A stretch of 58,181 nucleotides of DNA from Candidatus Tityobacter terrigena (GCA_003156715.1 PMHO01000045.1:103939-162119); one strand, 5' to 3'; positions 17,667 to 26,885 are shown, counted from the first letter of the stretch. Notes: generated from the letters alone by a model not told the origin. Translations and numbers: made by a program.

Positions 17667-18134
17667 TTGCGAGCGCAGGATGCGTCGGTCACAGCCGGGG
17701 TCGGCCCTGGGAGCATGAAGTTCCCGGCCCTCCCTTCCGAGCCCGGGCCGCTCACTGAGGGTGCTTGCTTCGCGGTCCGGTGCCTCGGCACGATTTGTCA
17801 CCTCGACGTCAGCGGCGAGGTCGACGCCCTCAATAGCCTCGAACTCGACGCTGCGATCGCCGGTGCTTGCCGAGGGCACGGAGGGCTTATCATCGTGTCG
17901 TTCGTCGACTGCAGATTCGTCGACTGTTCGTGCCTCAACGTCCTGATTCGGCACTCCAAAGAGCTGGCGACGCGTCTGTTCATCATCGCTCCCTCGGCGA
18001 GCGCACTCGGGCGCATCGTCCGCCGCGCGCGGCTCACGAGGACGCTGCCGGTTCACAATAGTTTGCGGCAAGCGTACCTCGCCATCTCATCCGATCCCCG
18101 CGCAGCGCTCGGCGACCTAGCGATGTGGGCCTAA
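17667..18134 (+). CDS. STAS-domain protein (anti-sigma-factor-antagonist-like)
   Basis: The C-terminal 110 residues form a STAS fold: CHLDVSGEVDALNSLELDAA, the region around FVDCRFVDCSCLNVLIRH where the phosphorylatable serine of SpoIIAA-type proteins sits, and a final helix. The position equivalent to that serine falls in DCSCL, so control by phosphorylation is possible. TTG 17667 has GGAAGGGG 6 bases upstream; ATG 17715 is an alternative with poor spacing. No anti-sigma kinase is adjacent. The gene is divergent from the Crp/Fnr gene. Confidence 0.7.
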   Translation: MRAQDASVTAGVGPGSMKFPALPSEPGPLTEGACFAVRCLGTICHLDVSGEVDALNSLELDAAIAGACRGHGGLIIVSFVDCRFVDCSCLNVLIRHSKELATRLFIIAPSASALGRIVRRARLTRTLPVHNSLRQAYLAISSDPRAALGDLAMWA

Positions 18135-18163
18135 ACCCGAACGGCAAAAGACGGAGAAGTCGC

Positions 18164-18382
18164 CTAGCTGCGCGCGTCTACCTCTTGGCGAACGGCGTTA
18201 TCAAAGTCGCCCACGATCCCGTCCATGCTATCGCGGAATTCGTTTCGCAAGGCCTTGAGCCGGTTATGCCGTTCGTCGCTGTCTCGGAGCTCGGTAATTT
18301 GCGCAAGCTCTCGCACGTAGTTTTCGAGCCGAGCCGTCAGGTCTTGGATCGTGAGGTTCGTGCGCGTGAATTGGTCGGCCAT
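18164..18382 (-). CDS. Small predicted coiled-coil protein (72 aa)
   Basis: The frame encodes 72 residues with strong helical, heptad-like character (LTARLENYVRELAQITELRD, RLKALRNEFRDSMDGIVGDF). It has no signal peptide or membrane segment and no recognised family. No clear ribosome site precedes the ATG. It lies just downstream of, and in the same direction as, the DUF4870 gene, so the two may be co-transcribed. It is reported as probable because of composition only. Confidence 0.45.
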   Translation of the reverse strand: MADQFTRTNLTIQDLTARLENYVRELAQITELRDSDERHNRLKALRNEFRDSMDGIVGDFDNAVRQEVDARS

Positions 18383-18436
18383 GAACTGCGTTTCGGCGTA
18401 GCTAGCGGCGTGGCCCTCTCGTGATGAACTCGTGAA

Positions 18437-18802
18437 CTAGCGGATGAAGCGCAGCTTGATCGGGTAGACGTAGCGTTCGCTCAGTAACGACCTCACGATC
18501 GCGATGATCGAGAATAGCCAGTCGAAGGCGATCACGATGGGGAAGATGCGCAGTCCGATCGTCGAGAGCGTCCATCCCAACATCGCGCAAACGCAAAGCA
18601 AAGCGGTGATCGTAAACTGAAAGTTCAGGGCTTCTCTTGCCTGATGTGCGAGCCACGAGTCCGTCGGATCGCGCCGCGTTTGCAGCCACACAATGAGCGC
18701 GGGAACGAAGAGAAAGAACATCCCGCCGAGATGCGTCAGCGCGGCCGCGATTCGCTGGCCGCCCGAAACTTCACTCGGGTGAGCGTGATGCGGATGCGAC
18801 AT
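18437..18802 (-). CDS. DUF4870 membrane protein
   Basis: This 121-residue inner-membrane protein has a His-rich start (MSHPHHAHPSEVSGGQRIAA), then a first helix (ALTHLGGMFFLFVPALIVWL), then RRDPTDSWLAHQAREALNFQ, the diagnostic DUF4870 block, and two further helices. The family is widespread and has no assigned function. GAGG is only 2 bases from the ATG, so the true start may differ slightly. Confidence 0.8.
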   Translation of the reverse strand: MSHPHHAHPSEVSGGQRIAAALTHLGGMFFLFVPALIVWLQTRRDPTDSWLAHQAREALNFQFTITALLCVCAMLGWTLSTIGLRIFPIVIAFDWLFSIIAIVRSLLSERYVYPIKLRFIR

Positions 18803-18871
18803 AGCCTCGAGCTACCACGCGACGATACGAGGAGCCTGCCTGTTGCCGCTCGCGCGCAAAGTTGACCGCTT

Positions 18872-20380
18872 CTAGCGCCGTCGCTGCAGCGAGGCGACTT
18901 TGGCCGCGAGGGCATCGAGGCGGGCCTCGAGCGACGCGACCTTGTCGTCGCGCGCGGCGAGCGCGCGCCGCAGAGCGCCTTGCGCGCGTTCTTGTCCGGC
19001 AAGCGCCTCGAGCAAGTGCGCGTTCTGGCGGCGTTCGACGCGGTAGAGACCCTGGATTGCGGAGAGCGCGACACCGTCCGCGTCGATCGCCGTGATGTGC
19101 CGGTCGTCCTCGCCGACACCGAACGCAGCAAAGAAGTCTTGCGCCATCGGGCCAACGTGACGAACGCCGCGCTCGCTCATGTAGCTCCACTCGCTGAGTG
19201 GAAGTGTCGCCACTTTCGCGAGGATGCGTTCCCCGTCGAGGGGCGAGATGCCGGTCTTCAACGTGCGGTCGCTGATCGAGGCCCAGGATCCCCCGCCCGG
19301 AGCGAGCGTGACGCCCGCGCTTAGCGCCGCACTCGTATAAAATGAAACGCCACCCGACGAACGCACTAGGAACTGATTGGGAGCCGTCGAGTCGAGGGGC
19401 TTCGCGCCATGCGCGTCATCGCTCCACACGAACGCTCCGTCATTTTCAGCATTCGAAGCCGTGCCGCCGGCAAAGCTATCGGTGCCGGAAGCGTTGTTCT
19501 TGCGCCCGCCGGGAACGGCCGCTCCGAGCCCGCTCGCGGTGTTATCGTTGCCGCCCGCGACGACGTCGTACTTTGCCGACTCGACATTACCCAAACCGCC
19601 GCCGATGAAGCCGTAGTTACCGGATCCGATGTTGCCTTGGCCCCCAACGATTGCCGTATACTGGCCCGCGCGCTTGTCCGGAACGCCGCTGCGGTAATTG
19701 CCGACAACGTTGCCCGTGCCGCCGCCGAGGAACGAGTAGGCTCCGGTGATGGCGTTGACTACCCCGCCGCCGGCGAACGAGAAATCCTCGTACACCACAT
19801 TGTTGCGGCCGGCCCCCACGAACGATGCAAGACCTTTGACGGAGCTGCTGTCGCCCGCGCCGATGAACGATTCGTCGCCGGACACACTGTTATCGCCGCC
19901 GTTACCGATAAAGCCCTCATCGCCGGCCACGATGTTACCGGCGCCGGCCCCGACGAAACCGTCTAGTCCATCGATGAAGTTCTCCACGCCTCCACCGATG
20001 AACGCAAACGCTGCTTTACCGCTGTTGACGCTGCCGCTGAAGATGACGTTCCCGCCTCCGCCGCCGATTATGGAATCGAGATCGCATGCCTGGTTTGGAC
20101 CACTGACGCCGGACCCAGACGGTCCGCCGCCACTCAGGACGCCGGAGTCGGTACCGCCGGCCACGTTACCGCTGCCGCCGGGCGTCACGCCGCCGGGACC
20201 GTTGGTCGTGCAGTAGGTCCCCGTTTGGGCGGGGCGCCGCGCGAGCGGCGACGTCACGGAGCCACCCGCGGGATCGAGTTGATGGGTAAGCGGTTTGGCA
20301 GGTTCGGCTGACGTCGTAACGGCGCCGAGGACAAGGACCAAGCTGAGGCCGGCCAGCCGGCCAATGAAACGCAACAGCAT
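18872..20380 (-). CDS. Surface protein with YadA-like repeats and C-terminal S74 intramolecular chaperone
   Basis: This 502-residue protein starts at ATG 20380, with a perfect AAGGAGG 5 bases upstream. A signal peptide (LAGLSLVLVLGAVTTSA) is followed by a Gly-rich stretch. About a dozen repeats of the type FxGGGxxNxxxGxxSF follow (residues about 105-330), the left-handed beta-roll head of trimeric adhesins. The C-terminus has the peptidase S74 self-cleaving chaperone (SDRTLKTGISPLDGERILAK, HVGPMAQDFFAAFG, ITAIDADGVALSAIQGLYR), as in phage tail fibres, and a final coiled coil. The chaperone helps the trimer fold and is then cut off at the Ser of SDRTLK. It is probably exported and forms a trimeric fibre or adhesin; no beta-barrel anchor was seen. 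Confidence 0.82.
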   Translation of the reverse strand: MLLRFIGRLAGLSLVLVLGAVTTSAEPAKPLTHQLDPAGGSVTSPLARRPAQTGTYCTTNGPGGVTPGGSGNVAGGTDSGVLSGGGPSGSGVSGPNQACDLDSIIGGGGGNVIFSGSVNSGKAAFAFIGGGVENFIDGLDGFVGAGAGNIVAGDEGFIGNGGDNSVSGDESFIGAGDSSSVKGLASFVGAGRNNVVYEDFSFAGGGVVNAITGAYSFLGGGTGNVVGNYRSGVPDKRAGQYTAIVGGQGNIGSGNYGFIGGGLGNVESAKYDVVAGGNDNTASGLGAAVPGGRKNNASGTDSFAGGTASNAENDGAFVWSDDAHGAKPLDSTAPNQFLVRSSGGVSFYTSAALSAGVTLAPGGGSWASISDRTLKTGISPLDGERILAKVATLPLSEWSYMSERGVRHVGPMAQDFFAAFGVGEDDRHITAIDADGVALSAIQGLYRVERRQNAHLLEALAGQERAQGALRRALAARDDKVASLEARLDALAAKVASLQRRR

Positions 20381-20583
20381 CCGTACCTCCTTAAGGTGCA
20401 CCTTCAGTTTGATAACGGATGAAATGCGGTTGCGCCCGGCACCTTCCTTGCGGGAATCATCAAGACGGCGCGGCGTGGTTTCCTACGGTTTCGCGGATAA
20501 CCGGCCGCAAATGGCAACATTACCTATGCCGCACGAGCGCACGCAGTGCTATGCTGCGCGAATAACTCCGGAGGGCATGATCC

Positions 20584-21603
20584 GTGAGCTTTTCTCGAAT
20601 CCTAGCCGCCGCACTTTGGGCACTAGCCGCCCTGCCGATAATGGCCGCCTCTTCGAGCGGTGCACGGGTACTGCCGATGGCGGCCGGCCCCTTCCTTGCG
20701 CCGCCACTCGCGCGCGACCGCGATGAAGGTGGCCGGCTGTCATCGGAGAGCACGAGCGCTAAGGGCCTGCTCTACGTGGCCCACGCGACGAATCCGGGTG
20801 GCGAAGTCGCGATTTACAAACAAGAGGGAAGCGCGCAGCGGCCCATCGGCCGAATCAAGGACGGCGTCGATGGTCCGTTCGGCCTGTTCGTCGATCGGAA
20901 GCGCAATCTGTACGTCGCCAACGTCGTGAATGGAACCGTCACGGTCTATTCTCCCGGCACGACGTCGCCATCGCTGACGCTGACCGGTGCGGGAGCGCCG
21001 TATGACGTCGTGGTCGGTCGCGACGGCACGGTCTACGTCGCGAATATCGGGGACCTCGATAATCCCTCCGACGGGTCCGGCTCCGTCTTAGCATATCCGC
21101 CCGGCCAGACGACGCCGTCAAAGACGATCGTCGCCTTCAAAAAGGTCGGCGAGTTTCCCACCGCCGTGGCGCTCGACTCTTCCGACAACCTTTACGTCGT
21201 CTTCCATCGCCCATACGACAGTGCCCGACCAAACAAGCCGCTCGGCGAAATCCTCGAGTTCTCGCAAGGTTCCATGACGAAAAAGAACCTGGGTATTCAC
21301 ATCGCCTCTCCGCTGGGGCTTACGATCGACACGAGCAACAATCTGCTGGTCATAGATCAGTCCGGCCCCTCAGTCGAAGTGTTTCCGGCGGGAAGCAGCA
21401 CCCCCTCAAAGGTGATCTCCATTCCCGTCAGCGCGGCCTTTGTGGCCCTCAACCACAGCAACGACGAAATTTGGGTAACTGGTGGCTTCTACAGCATCGT
21501 CCACGAGATGTCGTATCCCGCCGGCCAGCTGACCGACACAATCGCAAAGAAGGCCGCGTACTTCGTGACCGGCGTCGCCACGAGCCTCGACGGCTCGTCC
21601 TAG
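20584..21603 (+). CDS. Secreted NHL/beta-propeller protein
   Basis: This 339-residue protein starts at GTG 20584, with GGAGG about 10 bases upstream. A signal peptide (ILAAALWALAALPIMAASS) precedes repeated propeller blades (FGLFVDRKRNLYVANVVNGT, VYSPGTTSPSLTL, YDVVVGRDGTVYVANIGD, LGLTIDTSNNLLVIDQSGPS). Such proteins are thought to bind partners or polysaccharides outside the cytoplasm; no enzyme motif was seen. The blades resemble the C-terminal propeller of the S53 peptidase at 8.6 kb in style. It overlaps the convergent tail-tube-like gene by 4 bases. Confidence 0.75.
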   Translation: MSFSRILAAALWALAALPIMAASSSGARVLPMAAGPFLAPPLARDRDEGGRLSSESTSAKGLLYVAHATNPGGEVAIYKQEGSAQRPIGRIKDGVDGPFGLFVDRKRNLYVANVVNGTVTVYSPGTTSPSLTLTGAGAPYDVVVGRDGTVYVANIGDLDNPSDGSGSVLAYPPGQTTPSKTIVAFKKVGEFPTAVALDSSDNLYVVFHRPYDSARPNKPLGEILEFSQGSMTKKNLGIHIASPLGLTIDTSNNLLVIDQSGPSVEVFPAGSSTPSKVISIPVSAAFVALNHSNDEIWVTGGFYSIVHEMSYPAGQLTDTIAKKAAYFVTGVATSLDGSS

Positions 21604-22112
21604 CCGCCCGGCTCGTCCGGCGCGACGACCGAGGTATCGCGCTCCCAGCCCTCGGTTTCCAGCTTGATGTGTTGGATCGCGATCGCGTTCGCATCGGCGT
21701 TCAGGTCGGGGAGCGCCTGATATTCGGACGGCCAACAACTATAGACGTTGTAGGCGAGCACCAGTTGGCCGGCCTCGTTGTAAAATTCGAGATAGATGTC
21801 TTTGCGAAAGTCGCCGAGCGAGACTTCTGAACCCAGGCCCGCACCGTAGCGCCAGACCAGATTGGCCCAATCTTCGAAAGCCGTATCTTGCGTGACGCCG
21901 CGTTCGAGCGTGATCGCTTCGAATTTGTTTTGCCCCGGCGACTTATGGGGCGCGCTCGGGTCGCCCCCTTCGCGATGATCGACGACCTCGGTGGTACGAA
22001 CCAATGCGCTGACCTTGCTTATGCCGGAAATGTATTTGCCATCCCACTTCACGCGGAACTGGTAGTTCTTGTAAGGATCGGGGCGGGACTTGCTATCGGG
22101 AAACTCAGGCAT
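21600..22112 (-). CDS. Orphan phage tail tube protein (T4 gp19-like)
   Basis: This 170-residue protein has the tube fold signature of T4 gp19 and related contractile injection systems: PDPYKNYQFRVKWDGKYISG, VSALVRTTEVVDHREGGDPS, KFEAITLERGVTQDTAFEDW and the closing AIAIQHIKLETEGWER. No sheath, baseplate or other tail gene is near, so it stands alone. It may be a remnant of an injection system, or a free subunit of one encoded elsewhere. Confidence 0.78.
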   Translation of the reverse strand: MPEFPDSKSRPDPYKNYQFRVKWDGKYISGISKVSALVRTTEVVDHREGGDPSAPHKSPGQNKFEAITLERGVTQDTAFEDWANLVWRYGAGLGSEVSLGDFRKDIYLEFYNEAGQLVLAYNVYSCWPSEYQALPDLNADANAIAIQHIKLETEGWERDTSVVAPDEPGG

Positions 22113-22272
22113 AGCGAAACTCCATTCGATGACCGCGTTTCATTCCGCCGCCGACCTCAAAGGTGCATTGCACTTGCCGGCGGCTCTACGCCGACGCAAT
22201 TCGCATACGGTTGCTCGTTCGCATTCCGCGCAGAGCAGCCGATCTGGTAATCCCGGCCCTTCAGCAGGGACC

Positions 22273-22833
22273 CTAAGCGATCAGATCGAGCCGGGCGCCC
22301 TCGAGTTCGCTGCGCAGGCGATCCTTCGCTCGACTGATGTGGGTTTTCACCGTTCCGAGAGGCACTCCGAGTGCGAGCGCTATTTCCCGGTAGCGCAGCC
22401 CCGAGAGGTAGTGTAGTTCGAGGACAGCCCGATAGCGTTCGGGTAGCGCGGCAAGCGCATCACGCACGGCGCGTGCGCGGTCGTCGCGCAACGCGAGTTC
22501 CTCGGGCCCAGGCGTGGGCGACGGCACGTGCTCGCCGAGATCTGCTCGCGCGTCAACGCGCTTCCGCTTTCGCAGCGTGTTGAACGAGGCGTTGCGCGCG
22601 ATGGCGAACAGCCAGGGCCGGAACGCCCGGCCGCGCTCGATGGAATCCAAGTGCTGGTAAGCGCGCAGTAACGCCTCCTGCACGACGTCCCCGGCGTCAT
22701 CGGCGTCGCGCACGTACCGGTAAGCGAACGCGGAGAGCGCATCGCGATAACGCGCGGCCAGCACCCCGAAGGCCTCGGAACAGCCGCCGATTGCCGCCTC
22801 GATCAGGGCGTCGTCGCTCGGTAATACCTTCAC
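22273..22833 (-). CDS. ECF-type RNA polymerase sigma factor
   Basis: This 186-residue protein starts at GTG 22833, overlapping the stop of the upstream gene (GTGA). Region 2 is seen in YRYVRDADDAGDVVQEALLR and GRAFRPWLFAIARNASFNTL. Region 4 is LPERYRAVLELHYLSGLRYR followed by EIALALGVPLGTVKTHISRAK. It is the last gene of a three-gene operon with an SRPBCC-like protein and a protein of unknown function. No anti-sigma factor is evident beside it; one of the two upstream products might serve that role. Confidence 0.88.
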   Translation of the reverse strand: MKVLPSDDALIEAAIGGCSEAFGVLAARYRDALSAFAYRYVRDADDAGDVVQEALLRAYQHLDSIERGRAFRPWLFAIARNASFNTLRKRKRVDARADLGEHVPSPTPGPEELALRDDRARAVRDALAALPERYRAVLELHYLSGLRYREIALALGVPLGTVKTHISRAKDRLRSELEGARLDLIA

Positions 22834-23237
22834 GACGCGGCCCCCGACTGCAGTAAATCGCGCAGGACGACGAGTTCGTCGCACAAGACTGCGAGCCGCG
22901 CGCCGAAGGCGTCTTCGCTCTCGCGCGGCGCCTGAAAGAGCGTGAAGAGGTATTCGCTATCCTTTGGCCCGTTGGGCACGACTCGCGTCGGCGCGCGCAG
23001 CGCGTAGGCGTCGGCGGAAATCAGCCCGAGAAAATCGACGATGCCGTATCCTTCGTCGACGCGAAGCACGAAACGCGTCTCGCCCCGAGAGGTCGTTGCA
23101 ATCCAATAGTCGTCCTCGGCACGGACCGACTCAGCGAAGGCCGGCGCCCAGGCCGGCAGATTCTCCGGACGAGAGATGTAGGCGAATACCGCTCGCGGTT
23201 CGGCGGCGATCGTGATGCTGCGCGTTCGCGTTTTCAC
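22830..23237 (-). CDS. SRPBCC-like protein
   Basis: This 135-residue protein opens with TRSITIAAEPRAVFAYISRP, the usual first strand and helix of START/SRPBCC ligand-binding folds, and continues with RVDEGYGIVDFLGL. The C-terminal helix is long. Family members bind hydrophobic ligands or act in polyketide or stress processes; here the ligand is unknown. It overlaps its neighbours at both ends by 4 bases, so it is translated with the ECF sigma gene. Confidence 0.65.
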   Translation of the reverse strand: MKTRTRSITIAAEPRAVFAYISRPENLPAWAPAFAESVRAEDDYWIATTSRGETRFVLRVDEGYGIVDFLGLISADAYALRAPTRVVPNGPKDSEYLFTLFQAPRESEDAFGARLAVLCDELVVLRDLLQSGAAS

Positions 23238-23611
23238 GACGCCTCCCCGAGCGGCGAATGGACGATCAGGTCAGCGTTCTCCAGTGCGATTTGCTGCAAG
23301 ACATGCGCGGCTTTGCGCCAGCGCGGATCGGCGTAACGCTCGTGGTGCCGATCGAAGGCAAAGTACAGCAAGGTCGCAGCGCGCACGAACGTCGCCCACG
23401 CGGCCGGACCCCGCGGCGTCTGCGGATTGTCGAGCGCACGAGCGTAAGCCCGCAGCACTGCGTGCACCAGCGGTCGCACGTCGTCCGGCGTTTGAGGCTC
23501 GCAGCCGACTGAGAGCACCCGTTCGAGCGAACGATATGCTTCGGCAGCGTCCGGATCCGCGAGGCGCGGCTGCGAATCGTTTCGCTCGGCCGTCGCCTTG
23601 AGTAAGAACAT
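23234..23611 (-). CDS. Protein of unknown function, first gene of ECF operon
   Basis: This 125-residue protein starts at ATG 23611, with GGAGG seven bases upstream. It is almost wholly helical by composition (AAEAYRSLERVLSVGCEPQT, FVRAATLLYFAFDRHHERY). It has no signal peptide or membrane segment and was not recognised. Its stop overlaps the SRPBCC-like gene. The position suggests it helps sense or regulate for the sigma factor; that is inference. Confidence 0.6.
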   Translation of the reverse strand: MFLLKATAERNDSQPRLADPDAAEAYRSLERVLSVGCEPQTPDDVRPLVHAVLRAYARALDNPQTPRGPAAWATFVRAATLLYFAFDRHHERYADPRWRKAAHVLQQIALENADLIVHSPLGEAS

Positions 23612-23697
23612 TTGGCAACCTCCGGCGACATCGTAGGCCACAGCTTGCGCTGCGCCAAGCTCCAATTATCCGAGCGCCGATGGTGCCAGGGTCGGCC

Positions 23698-25221
23698 TTA
23701 CGCGCGCAAGGCTGCGACCATTGTCGTGACGGCCGCGGCGAGTGCGGCTTCGCCGACGCAGGCATAACCCATTACGAAACCGTTGCCGGCCCGCCGCTCC
23801 GCGTAATACATCGACATGGGCTGGACGTTGATGCCGCGTTTGCCGACGATCCCCGCGGCCGTCAGGTCATCGTAGCGTTGCGCGAGCTCCGGAGTGAATT
23901 TCGCGATGAGATGCATTCCGGCCACGTCGGGATCGGTCGTAAGGAGCGCGCCGGCCTGCGAGGCGAGCGCTTCGAGGAGCGCTTCCTGTCGCAGACGATA
24001 GATGCGACGCATGCGGCGGACGTGCGTCGCGAGATGGCCTTCTCCGATAAAGCGCGCGAGCGCCGGTTGCGGAAAGATCGAGGGCTGCAAGTCGACGACG
24101 ATCCGGCCGCAGGCAAATTGGACGGCGAGATGCTTGGGGACGACCAAGAACCCGAGGCGAATTGCCGGAAAGAGCATCTTTGAGAACGTGCCGACATAGA
24201 TCACGCGCGCGCTTGCAATGCCGCCGAAACCTGCGAGCGCGGCGAGGGGATGTCCCTCGTAGCGAAACTCGCTGTCGTAGTCGTCTTCGACGATCCAGGC
24301 GCCGACGCGCTCCGCGAACTCGAGCAGTTGAAGGCGCCGGTCCAGCGACATCGTGACGCCGGTCGGGAATTGGTGCGACGGCGAGACGGCGATCAAGCGC
24401 GGCGGGTTGGACAGGGCGCCGTCGAGCGTGAGTCCTTCCTCGTCGACCGGAACCGGGACGACCTCGGCGCCGGCAGCGCGAAGCAGTTCGCGGATGGCCG
24501 GATAACCGGGATCTTCGACCCAAGCGCGGTCGCCGGGATCGAGCAGCAGGCGGGCCGTCAAATCGATCCCCTGTTGCGCTCCGGCGGTGATGATGACTTG
24601 CTCCGGGCCGCACGCGACGTTGCGGGCCGCGCGAACGTACTCGGCGATCGCATAGCGCAGCGGTTCGAAGCCGCGCGGATCGGATTCGGTCACGAGTGCA
24701 GCCCCGTGCTCGCGCCACTCCTGGGTGGTCAGTTGCATCCACGTGGCGAGCGGAAAGAGCGAGACGTCGGGCATCGAGGGCGAGAACGCGACGTGCCGTC
24801 CGCCGCGGTGCCCCAAACGAGCAGCCGCGACCGCCCGGCCGCGTGCTGAGAGTTCGGGCGGGGCGCCGCCGCCGAGCTTCGCGAGCGTGGCTTCCCTCGC
24901 AGGCGCCTTAGCGGAGAGCGTCTCGTCCGGAAGGTCGCGGGCAACGAACACCCCGGATCCGCGAACGCTTTGCAAATACCCCTCGGCAACCAACTGAGCG
25001 AGGACCTCGAGCACGGTGTTGCGCGAGCACCCGACTTCCGATGCCAGCAGGCGGGACGCAGGCAGCTGTGTGCCCGACCGCAAGGCACCGTGCAGAATTC
25101 CCGCCCGAATTTGGTCGTACAGCTGGCGTTGCAACGGATCGCTCCGCGAGCGATCGATGCTCAGGTTCACCCAGAAGGAGCCGCTTTGCGTCTGCGCCGC
25201 GGCCGGCGCGTTTGGTTCCAT
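23698..25221 (-). CDS. MocR/PdxR-type regulator (GntR winged helix plus aminotransferase domain)
   Basis: This 507-residue protein has an N-terminal GntR DNA-binding domain (LQRQLYDQIRAGILHGALRS, LASEVGCSRNTVLEVLAQLV). It also has a class I aminotransferase-like domain (residues about 140-507) with the PLP lysine in GTFSKMLFPAIRLG and AGAQQGIDLTARLLLDPGD. Relatives respond to PLP or GABA and control vitamin B6 or amino-acid genes. The target is unclear, as no pdx or gab gene is adjacent. It is probably a stand-alone transcription unit. Confidence 0.9.
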   Translation of the reverse strand: MEPNAPAAAQTQSGSFWVNLSIDRSRSDPLQRQLYDQIRAGILHGALRSGTQLPASRLLASEVGCSRNTVLEVLAQLVAEGYLQSVRGSGVFVARDLPDETLSAKAPAREATLAKLGGGAPPELSARGRAVAAARLGHRGGRHVAFSPSMPDVSLFPLATWMQLTTQEWREHGAALVTESDPRGFEPLRYAIAEYVRAARNVACGPEQVIITAGAQQGIDLTARLLLDPGDRAWVEDPGYPAIRELLRAAGAEVVPVPVDEEGLTLDGALSNPPRLIAVSPSHQFPTGVTMSLDRRLQLLEFAERVGAWIVEDDYDSEFRYEGHPLAALAGFGGIASARVIYVGTFSKMLFPAIRLGFLVVPKHLAVQFACGRIVVDLQPSIFPQPALARFIGEGHLATHVRRMRRIYRLRQEALLEALASQAGALLTTDPDVAGMHLIAKFTPELAQRYDDLTAAGIVGKRGINVQPMSMYYAERRAGNGFVMGYACVGEAALAAAVTTMVAALRA

Positions 25222-25317
25222 GCCGAACCTTTTCTAACAGCGCCTGAGCCCTATCGCGCCCAGCGCTCTACGCCCGGCGACCGCAACGGACCTGGCCCGC
25301 ACGCTCCCGCCTGCGCC

Positions 25318-25887
25318 CTAGGGGCCTTCGGCGGACGCAGAAACGAAGTCTTCGTCAGCCCATGGGTCGACCAGCTCCATGCGCGGGAGTTTGCGCGGAT
25401 AGACCTCACGCTTTTCGTCGAGCCAGCGCCGTGAAAGGACAGCAATCATTTCGAAATTTTCGAACAACCCCGGGCCGGCCGTACGCCGCATGACGGCGAT
25501 CAGCGGCGCGCTCGTGGTCCACGTCCAGAGTACGACCGGGGCCCACATGTCGCAGACGAGATCGCGCGGGACGACGTTTCGATTCGTGTAGCTCCCGAGG
25601 GTTTCGAAGAGCCGCAATAGAGGAAAGACGGGACGCGACCAATCCGGCGGATCGCCCTGGAATTCTCGCCGCGAGTCGGGGTCTTGGAGCCGGGCGACAA
25701 CCGCGGGGAGCGCCTCGCGTGCGGCGGTCATCTCCGGCCGCTCGTATGCCTCCCGAAAGTCGTTGAGGACCATGAGTACGTTGCTCGTGCGCAAATGCCG
25801 AAGCTGAACGAAAGCCGCCAGAGCAGTCGCGGCAATGACGAGCAGCGTCCCGGCACTCGCGAGCGCCGTAATATACTCGGGCGTCAT
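25318..25887 (-). CDS. DUF4760-like membrane-anchored protein
   Basis: This 189-residue protein has one N-terminal transmembrane helix (ALASAGTLLVIAATALAAFV) and a cytoplasmic helical domain (NVLMVLNDFREAYERPEMTA, FPLLRLFETLGSYTNRNVVP). This build matches a family of small unknown proteins often labelled DUF4760. Function is unknown. It has no close operon partner. Confidence 0.55.
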   Translation of the reverse strand: MTPEYITALASAGTLLVIAATALAAFVQLRHLRTSNVLMVLNDFREAYERPEMTAAREALPAVVARLQDPDSRREFQGDPPDWSRPVFPLLRLFETLGSYTNRNVVPRDLVCDMWAPVVLWTWTTSAPLIAVMRRTAGPGLFENFEMIAVLSRRWLDEKREVYPRKLPRMELVDPWADEDFVSASAEGP

Positions 25888-25972
25888 CGCGCCCCGCCGA
25901 CCTTCGCAGGCAGCAGCAAGTACCTTCGAACGATTCCGTGGCTCGCGTACACTTATGAGATCGTGTAGCAGC

Positions 25973-26746
25973 CTATATCGTGCCGGCGTCCAGGGCCGCC
26001 TCGGCTTCTGCCAAGCTCGGAAACCGTCGTATCCGATCGAAGGTACCGCTGAATTTACCCGTTCCCTTCACGAAGAATTCGTGACCTTGATAGACTTGGT
26101 CGATCCGCGTGACGTACCAGATGCCGGGCGTGGGATCCGAGCTGACCTCGGTAACCGTTCCCGACGTCGCGTGCGAAGGAAGGGCATTCGGCGTATAGGT
26201 CAATTGCGTGACGCGAGTGCGTGCGGGGTCGATCCACATGATGCCGTTGCCGTGCTGGGAGTCTTGCAGGGTGCTCTTGAAGTTGATTGCTAGCTGCCCG
26301 CTCGGGCAGCCGGAGCACGCTTGCGGCTCGGAGAAACTGTAGTCGCCCATGTAGCGCGGGTCGTAGGGTTCTTTGAAGAAAATCTTACCAGCGAGCCAAT
26401 CCTTATTCGTTTGTGACTCGCGCTCCGCGAGCTGTTCCGGCGAAAAAGCCTTGGCGTCGTCGGTGATTTGATAGTATTTGACCTTCACGAAAGCGCCGTT
26501 ATTGAAGAGGATCCCGCTATCGCTCGTCTCGGTGTGCGTGACTGGTCCTGCCTTGATCGTCGTCGAGAAGTGACGATCCATCCCGATTGGGCCATGCAGC
26601 CCGGCTGCGTAAGCGAGAGCCACGTTCTGGACCAGGCTCGGAACCCCCGTGACGTCGGCGTAACTTTGCGCCCCGGAAGCTGCAACGAGTGCAAGCGGCA
26701 AGCAAAGGAGCGGTAGCAATCGCAGGGGGCGTTTTGAGAGTTTCAC
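25973..26746 (-). CDS. Secreted protein of unknown function
   Basis: This 257-residue protein has a clear signal peptide (PLRLLPLLCLPLALVAASGA). The mature part is beta-rich and contains the short cysteine pair QACSGCPSG. No domain was recognised. It stands alone, followed on the same strand by no close gene, and is separated from the alpha/beta hydrolase by a GC-rich gap. Confidence 0.6.
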   Translation of the reverse strand: MKLSKRPLRLLPLLCLPLALVAASGAQSYADVTGVPSLVQNVALAYAAGLHGPIGMDRHFSTTIKAGPVTHTETSDSGILFNNGAFVKVKYYQITDDAKAFSPEQLAERESQTNKDWLAGKIFFKEPYDPRYMGDYSFSEPQACSGCPSGQLAINFKSTLQDSQHGNGIMWIDPARTRVTQLTYTPNALPSHATSGTVTEVSSDPTPGIWYVTRIDQVYQGHEFFVKGTGKFSGTFDRIRRFPSLAEAEAALDAGTI

Positions 26747-26885
26747 TGTTATCCTCGATTACCGCAGCTTTTCGACTCCGAATTGTCGATCTCCGGCCTT
26801 GAGCGCGGGGGCCGTGCGTGGCTGATAGCCTATCTGCCGCCGGCGCCGCGACCGCCGCGCGGGGCGGGCGCGGTCACGGCGTTGG

